A stretch of DNA of 64,000 bases from the NCBI RefSeq assembly GCF_021173675.1, contig NZ_JAIHON010000002.1, forward strand, positions 682,001-746,000. Reading direction: 5' to 3'. Below the pieces are notes generated by a model that saw nothing but the letters and a program-made list of their open reading frames with translations, was not told where the DNA came from and made no database searches. Source of the stretch: Streptomyces lincolnensis. GTDB lineage: Bacteria; Actinomycetota; Actinomycetes; Streptomycetales; Streptomycetaceae. A program made the translations under genes and the position numbers. This document shows positions 34,497 through 42,924 of the stretch, piece after piece; position 1 is the stretch's first letter; every line of letters starts with the position of its first letter.

Positions 34497-35588
34497 ATGA
34501 GCGATCACGCGGTGCTGCACGTGAAGGGCCGGATCCTGGCCGGCCCCGAGGACGTACAGGACGACCTGTGGGTCGTCGACGGCCGGATCTCCTACGACCG
34601 TCCCGTCGGCGCCCACGACGTCCGAACCGTCGAGGGGTGGGCGCTGCCCGGACTCGTGGACGCCCACTGCCACGTGGGCCTGGGCGCGCACGGCCCGGTC
34701 GACCAGGACGTGGCGGAGAAGCAGGCGCTGACCGACCGGGAGGCGGGCACCCTGCTGATCCGCGACGCCGGCTCGCCCTCCGACACCCGCTGGACCGACG
34801 CCCGCGAGGACCTCCCGAAGATCATCCGGGCGGGCCGGCACATCGCCCGCACCCGCCGCTACATCCGGGACTTCGCCCACGAGATCGAGCCGGACGACCT
34901 GGTCGCGTACGTCGCCCAGGAGGCCCGGCGCGGCGACGGCTGGGTCAAGCTCGTCGGCGACTGGATCGACCGCGACCTCGGCGACCTGTCGGCCTGCTGG
35001 CCGCGCGGGGCCGTGGAGGCGGCGATCGCGGAGGCCCACCGCCTGGGCGCGCGGGTGACCGCCCACTGCTTCGCCGAGAGCTCGCTGACGGACCTGGTCG
35101 AGGCGGGCATCGACTGCATCGAGCACGCCACGGGCCTGACGGACGAGCTGATCCCGCTGTTCGCCGAGCGGGGCGTCGCCATCGTCCCCACCCTGGTGAA
35201 CATCGCGACCTTCCCCGCCCTCGCCGAGGGCGGCGAGAGCAAGTTCCCTCGCTGGTCCGCCCATATGCGACGGCTGTACGAGCGCCGCTACGACACGGTC
35301 CGCAACGCCCACGACGCCGGCATCCCGGTCTACGTCGGCACCGACGCCGGCGGCACGCTCCCGCACGGGCTGGTCGCGGCCGAGGTCGCCGAACTGGTCA
35401 CCGCCGGCCTCACCCCCGTCGAGGCCCTCTCGGCCACCACCTGGAACGCCCGTACCTGGCTCGGCCGCCCGGGCCTGGACGAGGGCGAGGCGGCCGACCT
35501 CGTGGTGTACGAGACGGACCCGCGCGCCGACGTACGGGTGCTGTCGACGCCGCGCCGGGTGGTGCTGAACGGGCGGGTCGTGGGGTGA
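34497..35588 (+). CDS. Amidohydrolase-superfamily metal-dependent hydrolase
   Basis: 363 residues from ATG 34497. Metal motifs are in order: DAHCHVG (HxH), GWVKLVGDW (probable carboxylated Lys), VTAHCFAE, CIEHATGL and VGTDAGG (Asp). The outer beta-domain closes with GEAADLVVYETDP. It resembles imidazolonepropionase/prolidase-type amidohydrolases. It follows the PIG-L gene by 50 nt, suggesting two steps on one compound. Confidence 0.87.
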   Translation: MSDHAVLHVKGRILAGPEDVQDDLWVVDGRISYDRPVGAHDVRTVEGWALPGLVDAHCHVGLGAHGPVDQDVAEKQALTDREAGTLLIRDAGSPSDTRWTDAREDLPKIIRAGRHIARTRRYIRDFAHEIEPDDLVAYVAQEARRGDGWVKLVGDWIDRDLGDLSACWPRGAVEAAIAEAHRLGARVTAHCFAESSLTDLVEAGIDCIEHATGLTDELIPLFAERGVAIVPTLVNIATFPALAEGGESKFPRWSAHMRRLYERRYDTVRNAHDAGIPVYVGTDAGGTLPHGLVAAEVAELVTAGLTPVEALSATTWNARTWLGRPGLDEGEAADLVVYETDPRADVRVLSTPRRVVLNGRVVG

Positions 35589-35731
35589 ACGAGTGACCGC
35601 ACGTGCCGGGAGATTCGAAGGTGTGCGCGGGGGACTCACGTACGGGTGAACTCCCGTCACGGCGCTGACGGTTGCCCCGGGATACGTGATTCTTGCGGAG
35701 TCCCGAAGCGTCTCTTCTGGGGGTCCCACCC

Positions 35732-36637
35732 TTGAACAGCCACACCTTCCGCATGCCCGCACGCCGTCTGGCCACCGTCGCGACGGCCACCGCCCTGGCC
35801 GCCGGTCCCACGGCCCTGGCCGACGCGGGAACCGCCCACGCGACCCCCGACCAGGGCCGCGCGAGCGCCGTCGTCCTGCGCACCGGCCTCGACGTGGCCC
35901 TGCTCAACCGGACCGTGGACGTACCGCTCGCGGTCGCCCTCAACGAGGTCCAGGCACCCGACAGCGCGCGCGGCACCGCGCTCACCGCCCGCCTGGACGG
36001 TGTGGACGGCGGACAGCCCTTCAGCGTGCTCGCCGCGGAGGTCGCCGACGCGCGGGCGACGGTCACCGCCGACCGGGCCGAGGGCGGCACCCGCCTCGCC
36101 CACGCCAAGGTGCACGTCCCCGGCCTGCCCCTGCTGTCGCTGATCGAGCTCGAAGGAGTCACCTCCAAGGCGACCTGCGAGGTGGGTAAGGCCCCGCTCG
36201 CCTCCGCGAACCTGCTCGGCGCCGTGACCGTCCTCGGCAAGCGGGTGAAGGTCACCACCGGCGGCCCCACCCACGTCACGGTGCCCGGCGTCGGCGAGGT
36301 CCGCCTGGACCTGTCGAAGACGGCGACCACCTCCCGCACGGCCGCCGCCACCGCCCTCGAACTCGCCGTCTCCGTCAACCCGTTGAAGCTCAACGTGGCC
36401 GAGGTGACCGGCACCCTCACCCTGGCGCGGGCGACCTGCGAGACCCCTCCCGCGCCCGCCCCGGCCGAGGAGCCCGCCGCCGACGTAGAGCCCCAGGGCG
36501 CCCCCGCCGAGGCGAACCTCGCCGAGACCGGCGGCAGCTCCACCACCCCGTACCTCGCGGGCGGCGCGCTCGCCCTGCTCCTGGCCGGCGGGGGAGCGAC
36601 GGCCCTGGCCCGGCGACGGACCCGGCGCACACGCTGA
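35732..36637 (+). CDS. LAETG-motif sortase-anchored surface protein (SCO1860-like)
   Basis: 301 residues from TTG 35732; ATG 35753 is the in-frame alternative. A signal peptide ends AHATP. The body is about 200 residues of beta-rich sequence without a known enzyme motif. The C-terminus has a class E sortase signal: LAETGGSS, a hydrophobic segment, then ARRRTRRTR. It should be covalently attached to peptidoglycan. A similar LAETG protein occurs near the cob genes in S. coelicolor, as I recall. A strong terminator follows. Confidence 0.82.
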   Translation: MNSHTFRMPARRLATVATATALAAGPTALADAGTAHATPDQGRASAVVLRTGLDVALLNRTVDVPLAVALNEVQAPDSARGTALTARLDGVDGGQPFSVLAAEVADARATVTADRAEGGTRLAHAKVHVPGLPLLSLIELEGVTSKATCEVGKAPLASANLLGAVTVLGKRVKVTTGGPTHVTVPGVGEVRLDLSKTATTSRTAAATALELAVSVNPLKLNVAEVTGTLTLARATCETPPAPAPAEEPAADVEPQGAPAEANLAETGGSSTTPYLAGGALALLLAGGGATALARRRTRRTR

Positions 36638-36642
36638 GTGAC

Positions 36643-36686
36643 GGCGCCCGGACGCGGTGGTCGCGCACCGCTCGCGTCCGGGCGCC
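36643..36686 (+). terminator. Strong hairpin after the LAETG protein gene
   Basis: A perfect 14-bp stem, GGCGCCCGGACGCG (36643-36656) and CGCGTCCGGGCGCC (36673-36686), with a 16-nt loop, starting 6 nt after the stop codon. Confidence 0.8.
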
Positions 36687-36775
36687 CGGGACTCACCTGA
36701 ATGGCGGTGCACCGGGATGTCTGCCAGCGTGGGAGGCGAGAGGGTTCGGCCCCGCAGGGGGGTAGGAGGTTCCCC

Positions 36776-37426
36776 ATGCGCGTCGCACCGCTGACCGGCC
36801 TGCTGGCCGTGGCGCTGACCGTCGTCGCCTTCCTGCTCTACGGCGACACACCCGACGTCGACGCCGCCGGCGCCGAGGTCGCGTCCTACTACGACGACCA
36901 CCGGGCGCAGACCGCCGTCAGCCTGTATCTGCTGGTCCTTGCCTCGGTGTTCTTCGTCCTCTTCGCCGCCCACCTGGCCCGGGTGGTGCGGGCCGTCCCG
37001 GGCGGCGGCGACTGGCTGCACCGGGCGGTGGCCGCGGGCGGTGTCCTGATCGCCGTGGGCTTCCTGGTGGGCGCCTCCCTCAGCCTGGCCCTGCTCGACC
37101 TGTCGGACAAGGACTCCGCGGCCGAGGCCTCGCTTCAGGCGCTCAACGCACTCAGCGAGGACTTCTTCATCCCGTTCGTCGGCGGGATGGGCCTGATGCT
37201 GCTGGCCGCGGGACTGGCCACGGTCCGTGCCGAGGCCGCTCCCTGGCCCCGGTGGCTGAGCTGGACCGCCGTCGCCCTCGGCGTCCTGGTCTTCGTCCCC
37301 TGGGTCGGGTTCTTCGCCTTCATGCTGGCGGGCCTGTGGGTGGCCGCCGTCAGCGTGCTGCTGGCCCGCCGGCCGAGTGGTGCGCCAGCGTCGTCGCCCG
37401 GTCCAGCGCCTGAAGGAACGAGTTGA
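36776..37426 (+). CDS. Hypothetical multi-pass membrane protein
   Basis: 216 residues from ATG 36776, with AGGAGG upstream. There are about five to six hydrophobic segments (for example LTGLLAVALTVVAFLLYG and VSLYLLVLASVFFVLFAAHL) and a large polar loop after the first containing DVDAAGAEVASYYDDHRAQ. I do not recognise a function. The last 77 bp overlap the 3' end of the convergent cobC gene, which is unusually long for a tail overlap. Confidence 0.75.
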   Translation: MRVAPLTGLLAVALTVVAFLLYGDTPDVDAAGAEVASYYDDHRAQTAVSLYLLVLASVFFVLFAAHLARVVRAVPGGGDWLHRAVAAGGVLIAVGFLVGASLSLALLDLSDKDSAAEASLQALNALSEDFFIPFVGGMGLMLLAAGLATVRAEAAPWPRWLSWTAVALGVLVFVPWVGFFAFMLAGLWVAAVSVLLARRPSGAPASSPGPAPEGTS

Positions 37427-38435
37427 CCGTCACCCGGTCCCGCACCGCCAGCCGCAGCCACTCCTCGCCCAGCCCCGGGAACGTGTCCCCGCGCCGCACC
37501 GCGAACCCGAGGGTGCGCAGATGCCGTCGGACAGCGGCGGCGCGCGGCAGCCGTACGAGGACGAAGGGGCCCTCGGCGGGGCCGGTCACCCTCAGTCCGT
37601 CGGAGGCGAACTCCTCCAGGCCCGCGACGAGATGGGCCCGGTCGGCGGCGACGCGATGCGCCGCGTGCGCGGCCTCGGCCAGGGCCCGCGGCGAGACGCA
37701 CGCCTCGGCGGCCGTGAGAGCGGGGGTGGAGACGGGCCACAGGGGCTGGGCCCGCTCCAGCTCGGCGATCGTCTCCGGGGCCGCGAGGACATAGCCGACG
37801 CGTAGCCCGGCCAGGCCCCAGGTCTTGGTCAGACTGCGCAGCACCACGAGACCGGGCACGTCGGTGCGCCCGGCCAGCGCCTCCCGCTCGCCCGGCACCG
37901 CGTCCATGAACGCCTCGTCCACCACCAACGTCCGCCCCGGGCGGGCGAGTTCGGCGATCGAGGCGGCCGGGTGCAGCACCGAGGTCGGGTTCGTGGGGTT
38001 GCCGATCACCACCAGGTCCGCGTCCTCGGGGACGGCCGCCGGATCCAGCCGGAAACCGTCCTCCGCCCGCAGCAGCACGCGGTCGACGGTGTGGCCGGCG
38101 TCCCGTAGGGCCATCTCCGGCTCGGTGAACTGCGGGTGCACCACGACAGGGCGGCGCACCTTCAGGGCCCGCGCGAGCAGCACGAAGGCCTCCGCGGCGC
38201 CCGCCGTCAGCAGCACCCGCTCCACCGGCAGCCCGTGCCGCCGCGCCACCGCCGCCCGCGCGCCCCGCCCGTCGGGGTAGGCGGCCAGGCCGGCCAGCGA
38301 CTCGGCGATCCGCTCCCGCAGCCACCCGGGCGGGGTGTCCGCGCGGACGTTCACGGCCAGGTCGACCAGGGCCGAGCCGTCGTCCCGCACCTCGGCGTCC
38401 CCGTGGTGCCGCAGGTCGTGTCCCTCAGTGCGCAT
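37350..38435 (-). CDS. cobC: CobC-like PLP-dependent threonine-phosphate decarboxylase/aminotransferase
   Basis: 361 residues from ATG 38435, overlapping the cbiX stop by 11 nt. It is a class I aminotransferase fold: VNVRADTPPGWL, VIGNPTNPTSVL, VDEAFMDAVPG and the Schiff-base Lys in SLTKTWGLAGLRVGY. Its place in the cob block supports a CobD(Salmonella)/CobC role in making the aminopropanol linker of cobalamin. It is the last gene of the second cob block. Confidence 0.85.
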   Translation of the reverse strand: MRTEGHDLRHHGDAEVRDDGSALVDLAVNVRADTPPGWLRERIAESLAGLAAYPDGRGARAAVARRHGLPVERVLLTAGAAEAFVLLARALKVRRPVVVHPQFTEPEMALRDAGHTVDRVLLRAEDGFRLDPAAVPEDADLVVIGNPTNPTSVLHPAASIAELARPGRTLVVDEAFMDAVPGEREALAGRTDVPGLVVLRSLTKTWGLAGLRVGYVLAAPETIAELERAQPLWPVSTPALTAAEACVSPRALAEAAHAAHRVAADRAHLVAGLEEFASDGLRVTGPAEGPFVLVRLPRAAAVRRHLRTLGFAVRRGDTFPGLGEEWLRLAVRDRVTVNSFLQALDRATTLAHHSAGGPAAR

Positions 38436-39357
38436 GGGAGTGTGCGTGTCCTCCGTGACGGTGGTGCCCGTGGTGGTGGTCGCCGTCGTCGTCCGGGTGG
38501 AAGTGCGGCTGCTGCGGCAGGCCCACCTTGTCCTCGAAGCCGGGCAGCGCGATCCGGTACACGCAGGAGTCGCAGTTCATCCGCAGATCGCCCTTCAGGG
38601 CCTCCTCGTACCGCTCCATCACCAGGTCGAGCAGCTCCGGCTCCGGCCCGATCACGTCCGCCGAGCGCACCTCGACCTCGGGGTGCGCGGCCGCCCAGCC
38701 CTCGGTCTGCTGGCGCACCCGGTCCGGCAGGATCCCGGTGAACAGGAAGTACGGCAGCACGACGATCCGCCGCGCGCCGAGCTTCACGCAGCGGTCGAGC
38801 CCGCTGGGCACGTCCGGCGCGGCCAGCGACACGAACGCCGTCTCCACGCCCGCGTATCCCCGGCCCTCCCACAGCAGCCGCGCCGCCTTGTGCACCTCGG
38901 CGTTGGCGTCGGGGTCGGTCGACCCGCGCCCCACCAGCAGCACGGTCACGTCGGACCGGTCCTCGGGGGTGCGGGAAGCACCGCCGAGCGCCTCGTCCAG
39001 GCGCCGCTCCAGCACCGTCAGCAGGGCGGGGTGCGGGCCCAGCGGACGGCCGTAGGTGTACGAGATGCCGGGGTGCCGTTCCTTCTCGCGGGCCAGTGCC
39101 GCGGGGATGTCCCCCTTGGCGTGCCCGGCGGACACCAGCATCAGCGGGACGGCGGCGAAGCGCCGCACGCCCCGCTCCACGAGCTCGGTCACCGCGTCGC
39201 CCAGCGGCGGCGGCGACAGCTCGATGAAGCCGCCCGCGACGGGCAGATCCGGGTTGCGGCGCCCCAGTTCCCGGACGAAGTCGCGGAATGCCTCGGCCCC
39301 GGCGTCGTCCCGGGTGCCGTGGCCGGCGATGAGCAGGGCGGGCCGGTGGGTGGTCAC
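38425..39357 (-). CDS. cbiX: Sirohydrochlorin cobaltochelatase, long form with FeS motif and His tail
   Basis: 310 residues from GTG 39357, behind GAGGAGA. Two CbiX repeats are present, starting LLIAGHGTRDDAGAEAF and VTVLLVGRGSTDPDAN. The C-terminus has RMNCDSCVYR, an MxCxxC motif like the one that holds a 4Fe-4S cluster in the Bacillus long CbiX, then a His-rich tail (HHHGHHRHGGHAHSHAH) that could store or deliver cobalt. It inserts cobalt early in the pathway. It starts in a GTGA overlap with cobH. Confidence 0.92.
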   Translation of the reverse strand: MTTHRPALLIAGHGTRDDAGAEAFRDFVRELGRRNPDLPVAGGFIELSPPPLGDAVTELVERGVRRFAAVPLMLVSAGHAKGDIPAALAREKERHPGISYTYGRPLGPHPALLTVLERRLDEALGGASRTPEDRSDVTVLLVGRGSTDPDANAEVHKAARLLWEGRGYAGVETAFVSLAAPDVPSGLDRCVKLGARRIVVLPYFLFTGILPDRVRQQTEGWAAAHPEVEVRSADVIGPEPELLDLVMERYEEALKGDLRMNCDSCVYRIALPGFEDKVGLPQQPHFHPDDDGDHHHGHHRHGGHAHSHAH

Positions 39358-39989
39358 TGTTTCTCCTCGGATGTTTCGGACGACAGGGATGTTTCAGACG
39401 ACAGGGATGCTTCGGATGATGAAGCGGGGTGGTACAGAAGGGCGTTGAGGGCGGCCGAGGCGACCGCCGACCCGCCCTTCTCGGACACGTTGCTCACGGC
39501 GGGCAGCCCGCTCTCGCGCAACGCGGCCTTCGACTCGACCGCGCCGACGAAACCGACGGGCAGGCCGATGACGAGCGCCGGATCGGCGTCCAGGGTCAGC
39601 AACTCCTCCAGCGCGGTGGGCGCGTTGCCGATCACCCAGAGCGCGCCGGGGCCGACCTGCTCGTACGCGAGGCGGATGCCGTGGGCCGAACGGGTCAGCC
39701 CCGGCCCGGCGACGGCGTCCCGGAGCCGGCAGACGGTCTCGCGCCGGGTGATGCCGGCCCCGACCATCTCGACGTCCACGACGACGGGCGCCCCGGCGTG
39801 CAGAGCGGCATGGGCCCGCTCCAACTCGGCCTCGTCCATGACGAGATCGGCCGCGTAGTCGAGGTCGGCGGCGGAGTGCACGACCCGCTCGACGACGGCC
39901 CGGGTCAGGGGCGGCAGGTGCGAGGTGTCCAGGCGGGCGCGCATCCGCCGGTAGGACTCCACCTCGATCGGATGGATCACACGGTTCAC
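39354..39989 (-). CDS. cobH: Precorrin-8X methylmutase
   Basis: 211 residues from GTG 39989, with GGAGGAG upstream and a GTGA overlap with the preceding gene. CobH/CbiC marks are HPIEVESYRRMRARLDTSHL, ERVVHSAAD (catalytic His), VVVDVEMVGAGI and GLPVGFVGAVESK. The C-terminus ends in a Ser/Glu repeat (SLSSETSLSSETS) encoded by an 18-bp tandem repeat (39370-39405 plus a partial third unit). It moves the C11 methyl to C12. Confidence 0.95.
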   Translation of the reverse strand: MNRVIHPIEVESYRRMRARLDTSHLPPLTRAVVERVVHSAADLDYAADLVMDEAELERAHAALHAGAPVVVDVEMVGAGITRRETVCRLRDAVAGPGLTRSAHGIRLAYEQVGPGALWVIGNAPTALEELLTLDADPALVIGLPVGFVGAVESKAALRESGLPAVSNVSEKGGSAVASAALNALLYHPASSSEASLSSETSLSSETSEEKQ

Positions 39990-41677
39990 CGGGGCTCCTC
40001 CTGCCAGCGGTAGCCGCGCGGGGTCACCATGCGCCCGGCGATCCGCCGGGTGGCCGTGTTGCCCACGGTCACGACCGTCATCATGTCGACCGTCGCGGGG
40101 TCCAGGGCGCCCAGTGTCGTGAGCCGACTGCTCTCGTCCGGCCGCGACGCGTTCCGTACGACCCCGACCGGCGTCGTCGGCTCCCGGTGCTCCGCGAGGA
40201 TGGTGAGCGCCTTGGGCAGCTGCCAGTCCCGGCCCCGGGAGCGGGGGTTGTAGAAGGTGACCACGATGTCCGCCTCGGCCGCCGCCCGCACCCGCCGCTC
40301 GATGACCTCCCACGGCGTGTGCAGGTCGGACAGGCTGATCGACACATGGTCGTGGCCGAGCGGGGCGCCCAGGACCGCGGCGGCGGCGAGAGCGGCCGTG
40401 ACACCGGGCACGCCGATCACGTCGATGTCGTCGGACGCCTCGGCGAGCGCCGGGGAGGCCATGGCGTACACGCCCGCGTCCCCGCTGCCGATCAGCGCGA
40501 CCGCCCGGCCGCGACGGGCCTCCTCGACCGCGGTCCTGGCCCGCTCCTCCTCGGCCCCGAGACCCGACTCCAGGATCCGGGTGCCCGGACGCAGCAGGTC
40601 GCGGATCTGGTCGACGTACTGGTCGAGCCCGACGAGCACGGAGGCGCGCCGCAGCTCCGCCTTCGCACGCGGGGTGAGCAGGTCCCGGGCGCCCGGGCCG
40701 AGCCCGACCACCGCGAGCCGCCCGCGCGCGGGACGCCGTACGACGGCACAGGTCGCCATGGCGGGCAGGCCGTCCGTGCGCTCGGACTTCCGCTTGGGGA
40801 CGAGGAGTTCGCCGCCGCGCACGAGGGCTGCGGCCTCGGCGACGGAGGGGGTGCCGACGGCCGCGAGGGGCGCGTCGGAGGGGTTGGGCACCGTGACGGA
40901 GGCCAACTCCTCGGCGGAGTACGTGACCAGGGGAACGCCCAGCCGCCCGGCGGCCTCGACGATCCCCGGCTCCTCGGCCTTGGCGTCGACGGTGCCGAGT
41001 TCGGCCACCGACCGCACCGACAGCCCGGCGTCGGCCAGCGCGGCCCGGACCAGCCCGAGCACCTCCTCCACCGGCGCGCCCTTCGAGGCACCGACGCCGA
41101 CGACGAGGGACGGCGGCCGCAGGACGACCTCACCCTCGGCGGGCTCCACGAGCCGGTCGGTCAGCCGGACCGCGTACGCGCCCTCGGCGGAGACCTTCAG
41201 CGCGGGCAGCGGCCAGGCCACCTCCGCCTTCAGCGCGACCGGCACACCGTCGAGCAGGGCCCGCGAGACGGCGGCGACATCGCCCTCCACCGGGAGACCG
41301 AGCGTGTCCAGGCCGGGCAGATCGACGGCGTCCGTCGCCGTCGTCACCACGGGCTCGGCGCCCAGCACCTCGCCCACCGCCACGGCGAGTTCATTGGCCC
41401 CGCCGCCGTGCCCGCCGACCAGCGACACGGCGAACCGCCGGCCCTCGTCGACGCACACCACACCCGGGTCCGCGGCCTTGTCGCCGAGCAGCGGCGCCAC
41501 CAGCCGGACGACCGCCCCGGTCGCCAGAAAACACACGAGCTGCTCGCACTGCGCGAACGCGGCCCGTACGGCGTCCCCCACGGGACCCTCGTACACGCGG
41601 GTGCGGTCCGGCCACGCGGCGGCCAGCCGGTCCCGCGCGACCGCCCCCGCCGCGGTGGCGGAAATGAGGCCGATCAC
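39986..41677 (-). CDS. cobJ: CbiG-CobJ fusion: cobalt-precorrin-5A hydrolase and precorrin-3B C17-methyltransferase
   Basis: 563 residues from GTG 41677, with AGAAGGAG upstream and a GTGA overlap with cobL. Residues 1-315 are CbiG-like: VGDAVRAAFAQCEQLVCFLATGAVVR, GGHGGGANELA and LVVGVGASKGAPVEEV. Residues 325-563 are the tetrapyrrole methylase CobJ/CbiH: LAVVGLGPGARDLLTP, ALIGSGDAGVYAMA, VIGVPGVTAALAAAA and VTFYNPRSRGR. The CbiG half opens the ring lactone in the early-cobalt pathway and the CobJ half contracts the ring. Confidence 0.92.
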   Translation of the reverse strand: MIGLISATAAGAVARDRLAAAWPDRTRVYEGPVGDAVRAAFAQCEQLVCFLATGAVVRLVAPLLGDKAADPGVVCVDEGRRFAVSLVGGHGGGANELAVAVGEVLGAEPVVTTATDAVDLPGLDTLGLPVEGDVAAVSRALLDGVPVALKAEVAWPLPALKVSAEGAYAVRLTDRLVEPAEGEVVLRPPSLVVGVGASKGAPVEEVLGLVRAALADAGLSVRSVAELGTVDAKAEEPGIVEAAGRLGVPLVTYSAEELASVTVPNPSDAPLAAVGTPSVAEAAALVRGGELLVPKRKSERTDGLPAMATCAVVRRPARGRLAVVGLGPGARDLLTPRAKAELRRASVLVGLDQYVDQIRDLLRPGTRILESGLGAEEERARTAVEEARRGRAVALIGSGDAGVYAMASPALAEASDDIDVIGVPGVTAALAAAAVLGAPLGHDHVSISLSDLHTPWEVIERRVRAAAEADIVVTFYNPRSRGRDWQLPKALTILAEHREPTTPVGVVRNASRPDESSRLTTLGALDPATVDMMTVVTVGNTATRRIAGRMVTPRGYRWQEEPR

Positions 41678-42924
41678 TGAGCAACTCCTTCTCGATACAC
41701 GGGACGCACGGGGTTCCGTACGCCCCACAGCAGGAAAACCGGATTGGTGGCCGCGAGCCGAGTCACATCGCCCGGCAGCGGCGCGAGACGCGAGGACTGC
41801 ACCAGCACGCCGTCACAGTCGAACCCGGCGCCGGTGAGCGCCGCCCGCGCGGCCGGCACCCGGTCCAGCGCGGCCATCGCGACGACGACCGTCCGCCGGG
41901 CGCGCGCGGCGCACGCGGCGACGACGGCGGGCAGTTCGCGCCCCCCGCCGCCGACGAACACCGCGTCGGGATCGTCGAGTCCGGACAGCGCGCCCGGCGC
42001 CTCGCCGTGCACCACCCGTACGTCCACACCGTGCGCGACCGCGTTGGCGCGGATCCGCTCGACACCGTCGGGGGCCTTCTCGACCGCCGTCACGGCAGCG
42101 CCGAACCGCGCGCACTCCACGGCCACGGACCCCGAGCCCGCGCCGACGTCCCAGACCAGCTCGCCCTGCCGGGGCCCGAGCCGGGCCAGGGCGAGCGCCC
42201 GCACCTCGAACTTGGTGATCATCGAGTCGCGGTGGGCGAACTCCGCCTCGTCCAGGGCCCACCCGGCCGGCCCGGCGGGCGCCCCGGCGACCGTCCGTAC
42301 GGCACCCAGCACCCGAGACTCGTCCAGACACAGCACGACACTCACCGCCGCGCCCCAGTCCCGCCCGGCGGCCTCGGCCGGGGTCACCCGCTCGACGCGC
42401 TCCTCCGGCGAGCCCAGCGCCGAGGCGACGACGAGAACCCGGGCGTAGCCGTCGAGCGCCGCCCCCAGCTCGGCGGGCCCGGCGCCCGGACCGGTCAGCA
42501 CGGCGACCTTCGGCCGCGCCCGGCACACATTGACCGCCGTCCGCAGCGCCCGCCCATGAGCGCTCACGACCACGGCGTCGTCCCAGGTCAGCCCGAGCCG
42601 GGCGAAGGCGGTGGCCACGGAGGAGACCCCGGGCCGGACATCCAGCGCCTCGGCGCCGAACCGCTCGGCCAGCACCCGCACGATCCCGAAGAACCCCGGA
42701 TCCCCCGAGGCCAGCACCACGACCGGACTCCGCTTGTCCACATGCCGCTCGATGACGTCCAGCGCGGGCCCCAACGCACCGAGGACGACCCGCTCGGCAT
42801 CCGCCGGGACAGGCGCCGCCTCCAGATGCCGCCGCCCGCCCACCACGAGCCGCGCCCCGGCCACGGCGGCCGCCGCCTCCGGAGCGAGCGGCGCCCCCGT
42901 CCCCGTACCGACGACCGTGATCAC
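41674..42924 (-). CDS. cobL: Precorrin-6Y C5,15-methyltransferase (decarboxylating)
   Basis: 416 residues from GTG 42924 (GTGA overlap with cobM). The N-terminal CbiE methylase half includes VVGGRRHLEA, VVLASGDPGFFGI and RPGVSSVATAFARLGLTWDD. The C-terminal CbiT half includes VWDVGAGSGSVAVECARFGA (SAM motif I) and DAVFVGGGGRELPAVV. It methylates C5 and C15 and decarboxylates the acetate side chain at C12. Confidence 0.94.
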   Translation of the reverse strand: MITVVGTGTGAPLAPEAAAAVAGARLVVGGRRHLEAAPVPADAERVVLGALGPALDVIERHVDKRSPVVVLASGDPGFFGIVRVLAERFGAEALDVRPGVSSVATAFARLGLTWDDAVVVSAHGRALRTAVNVCRARPKVAVLTGPGAGPAELGAALDGYARVLVVASALGSPEERVERVTPAEAAGRDWGAAVSVVLCLDESRVLGAVRTVAGAPAGPAGWALDEAEFAHRDSMITKFEVRALALARLGPRQGELVWDVGAGSGSVAVECARFGAAVTAVEKAPDGVERIRANAVAHGVDVRVVHGEAPGALSGLDDPDAVFVGGGGRELPAVVAACAARARRTVVVAMAALDRVPAARAALTGAGFDCDGVLVQSSRLAPLPGDVTRLAATNPVFLLWGVRNPVRPVYREGVAQ

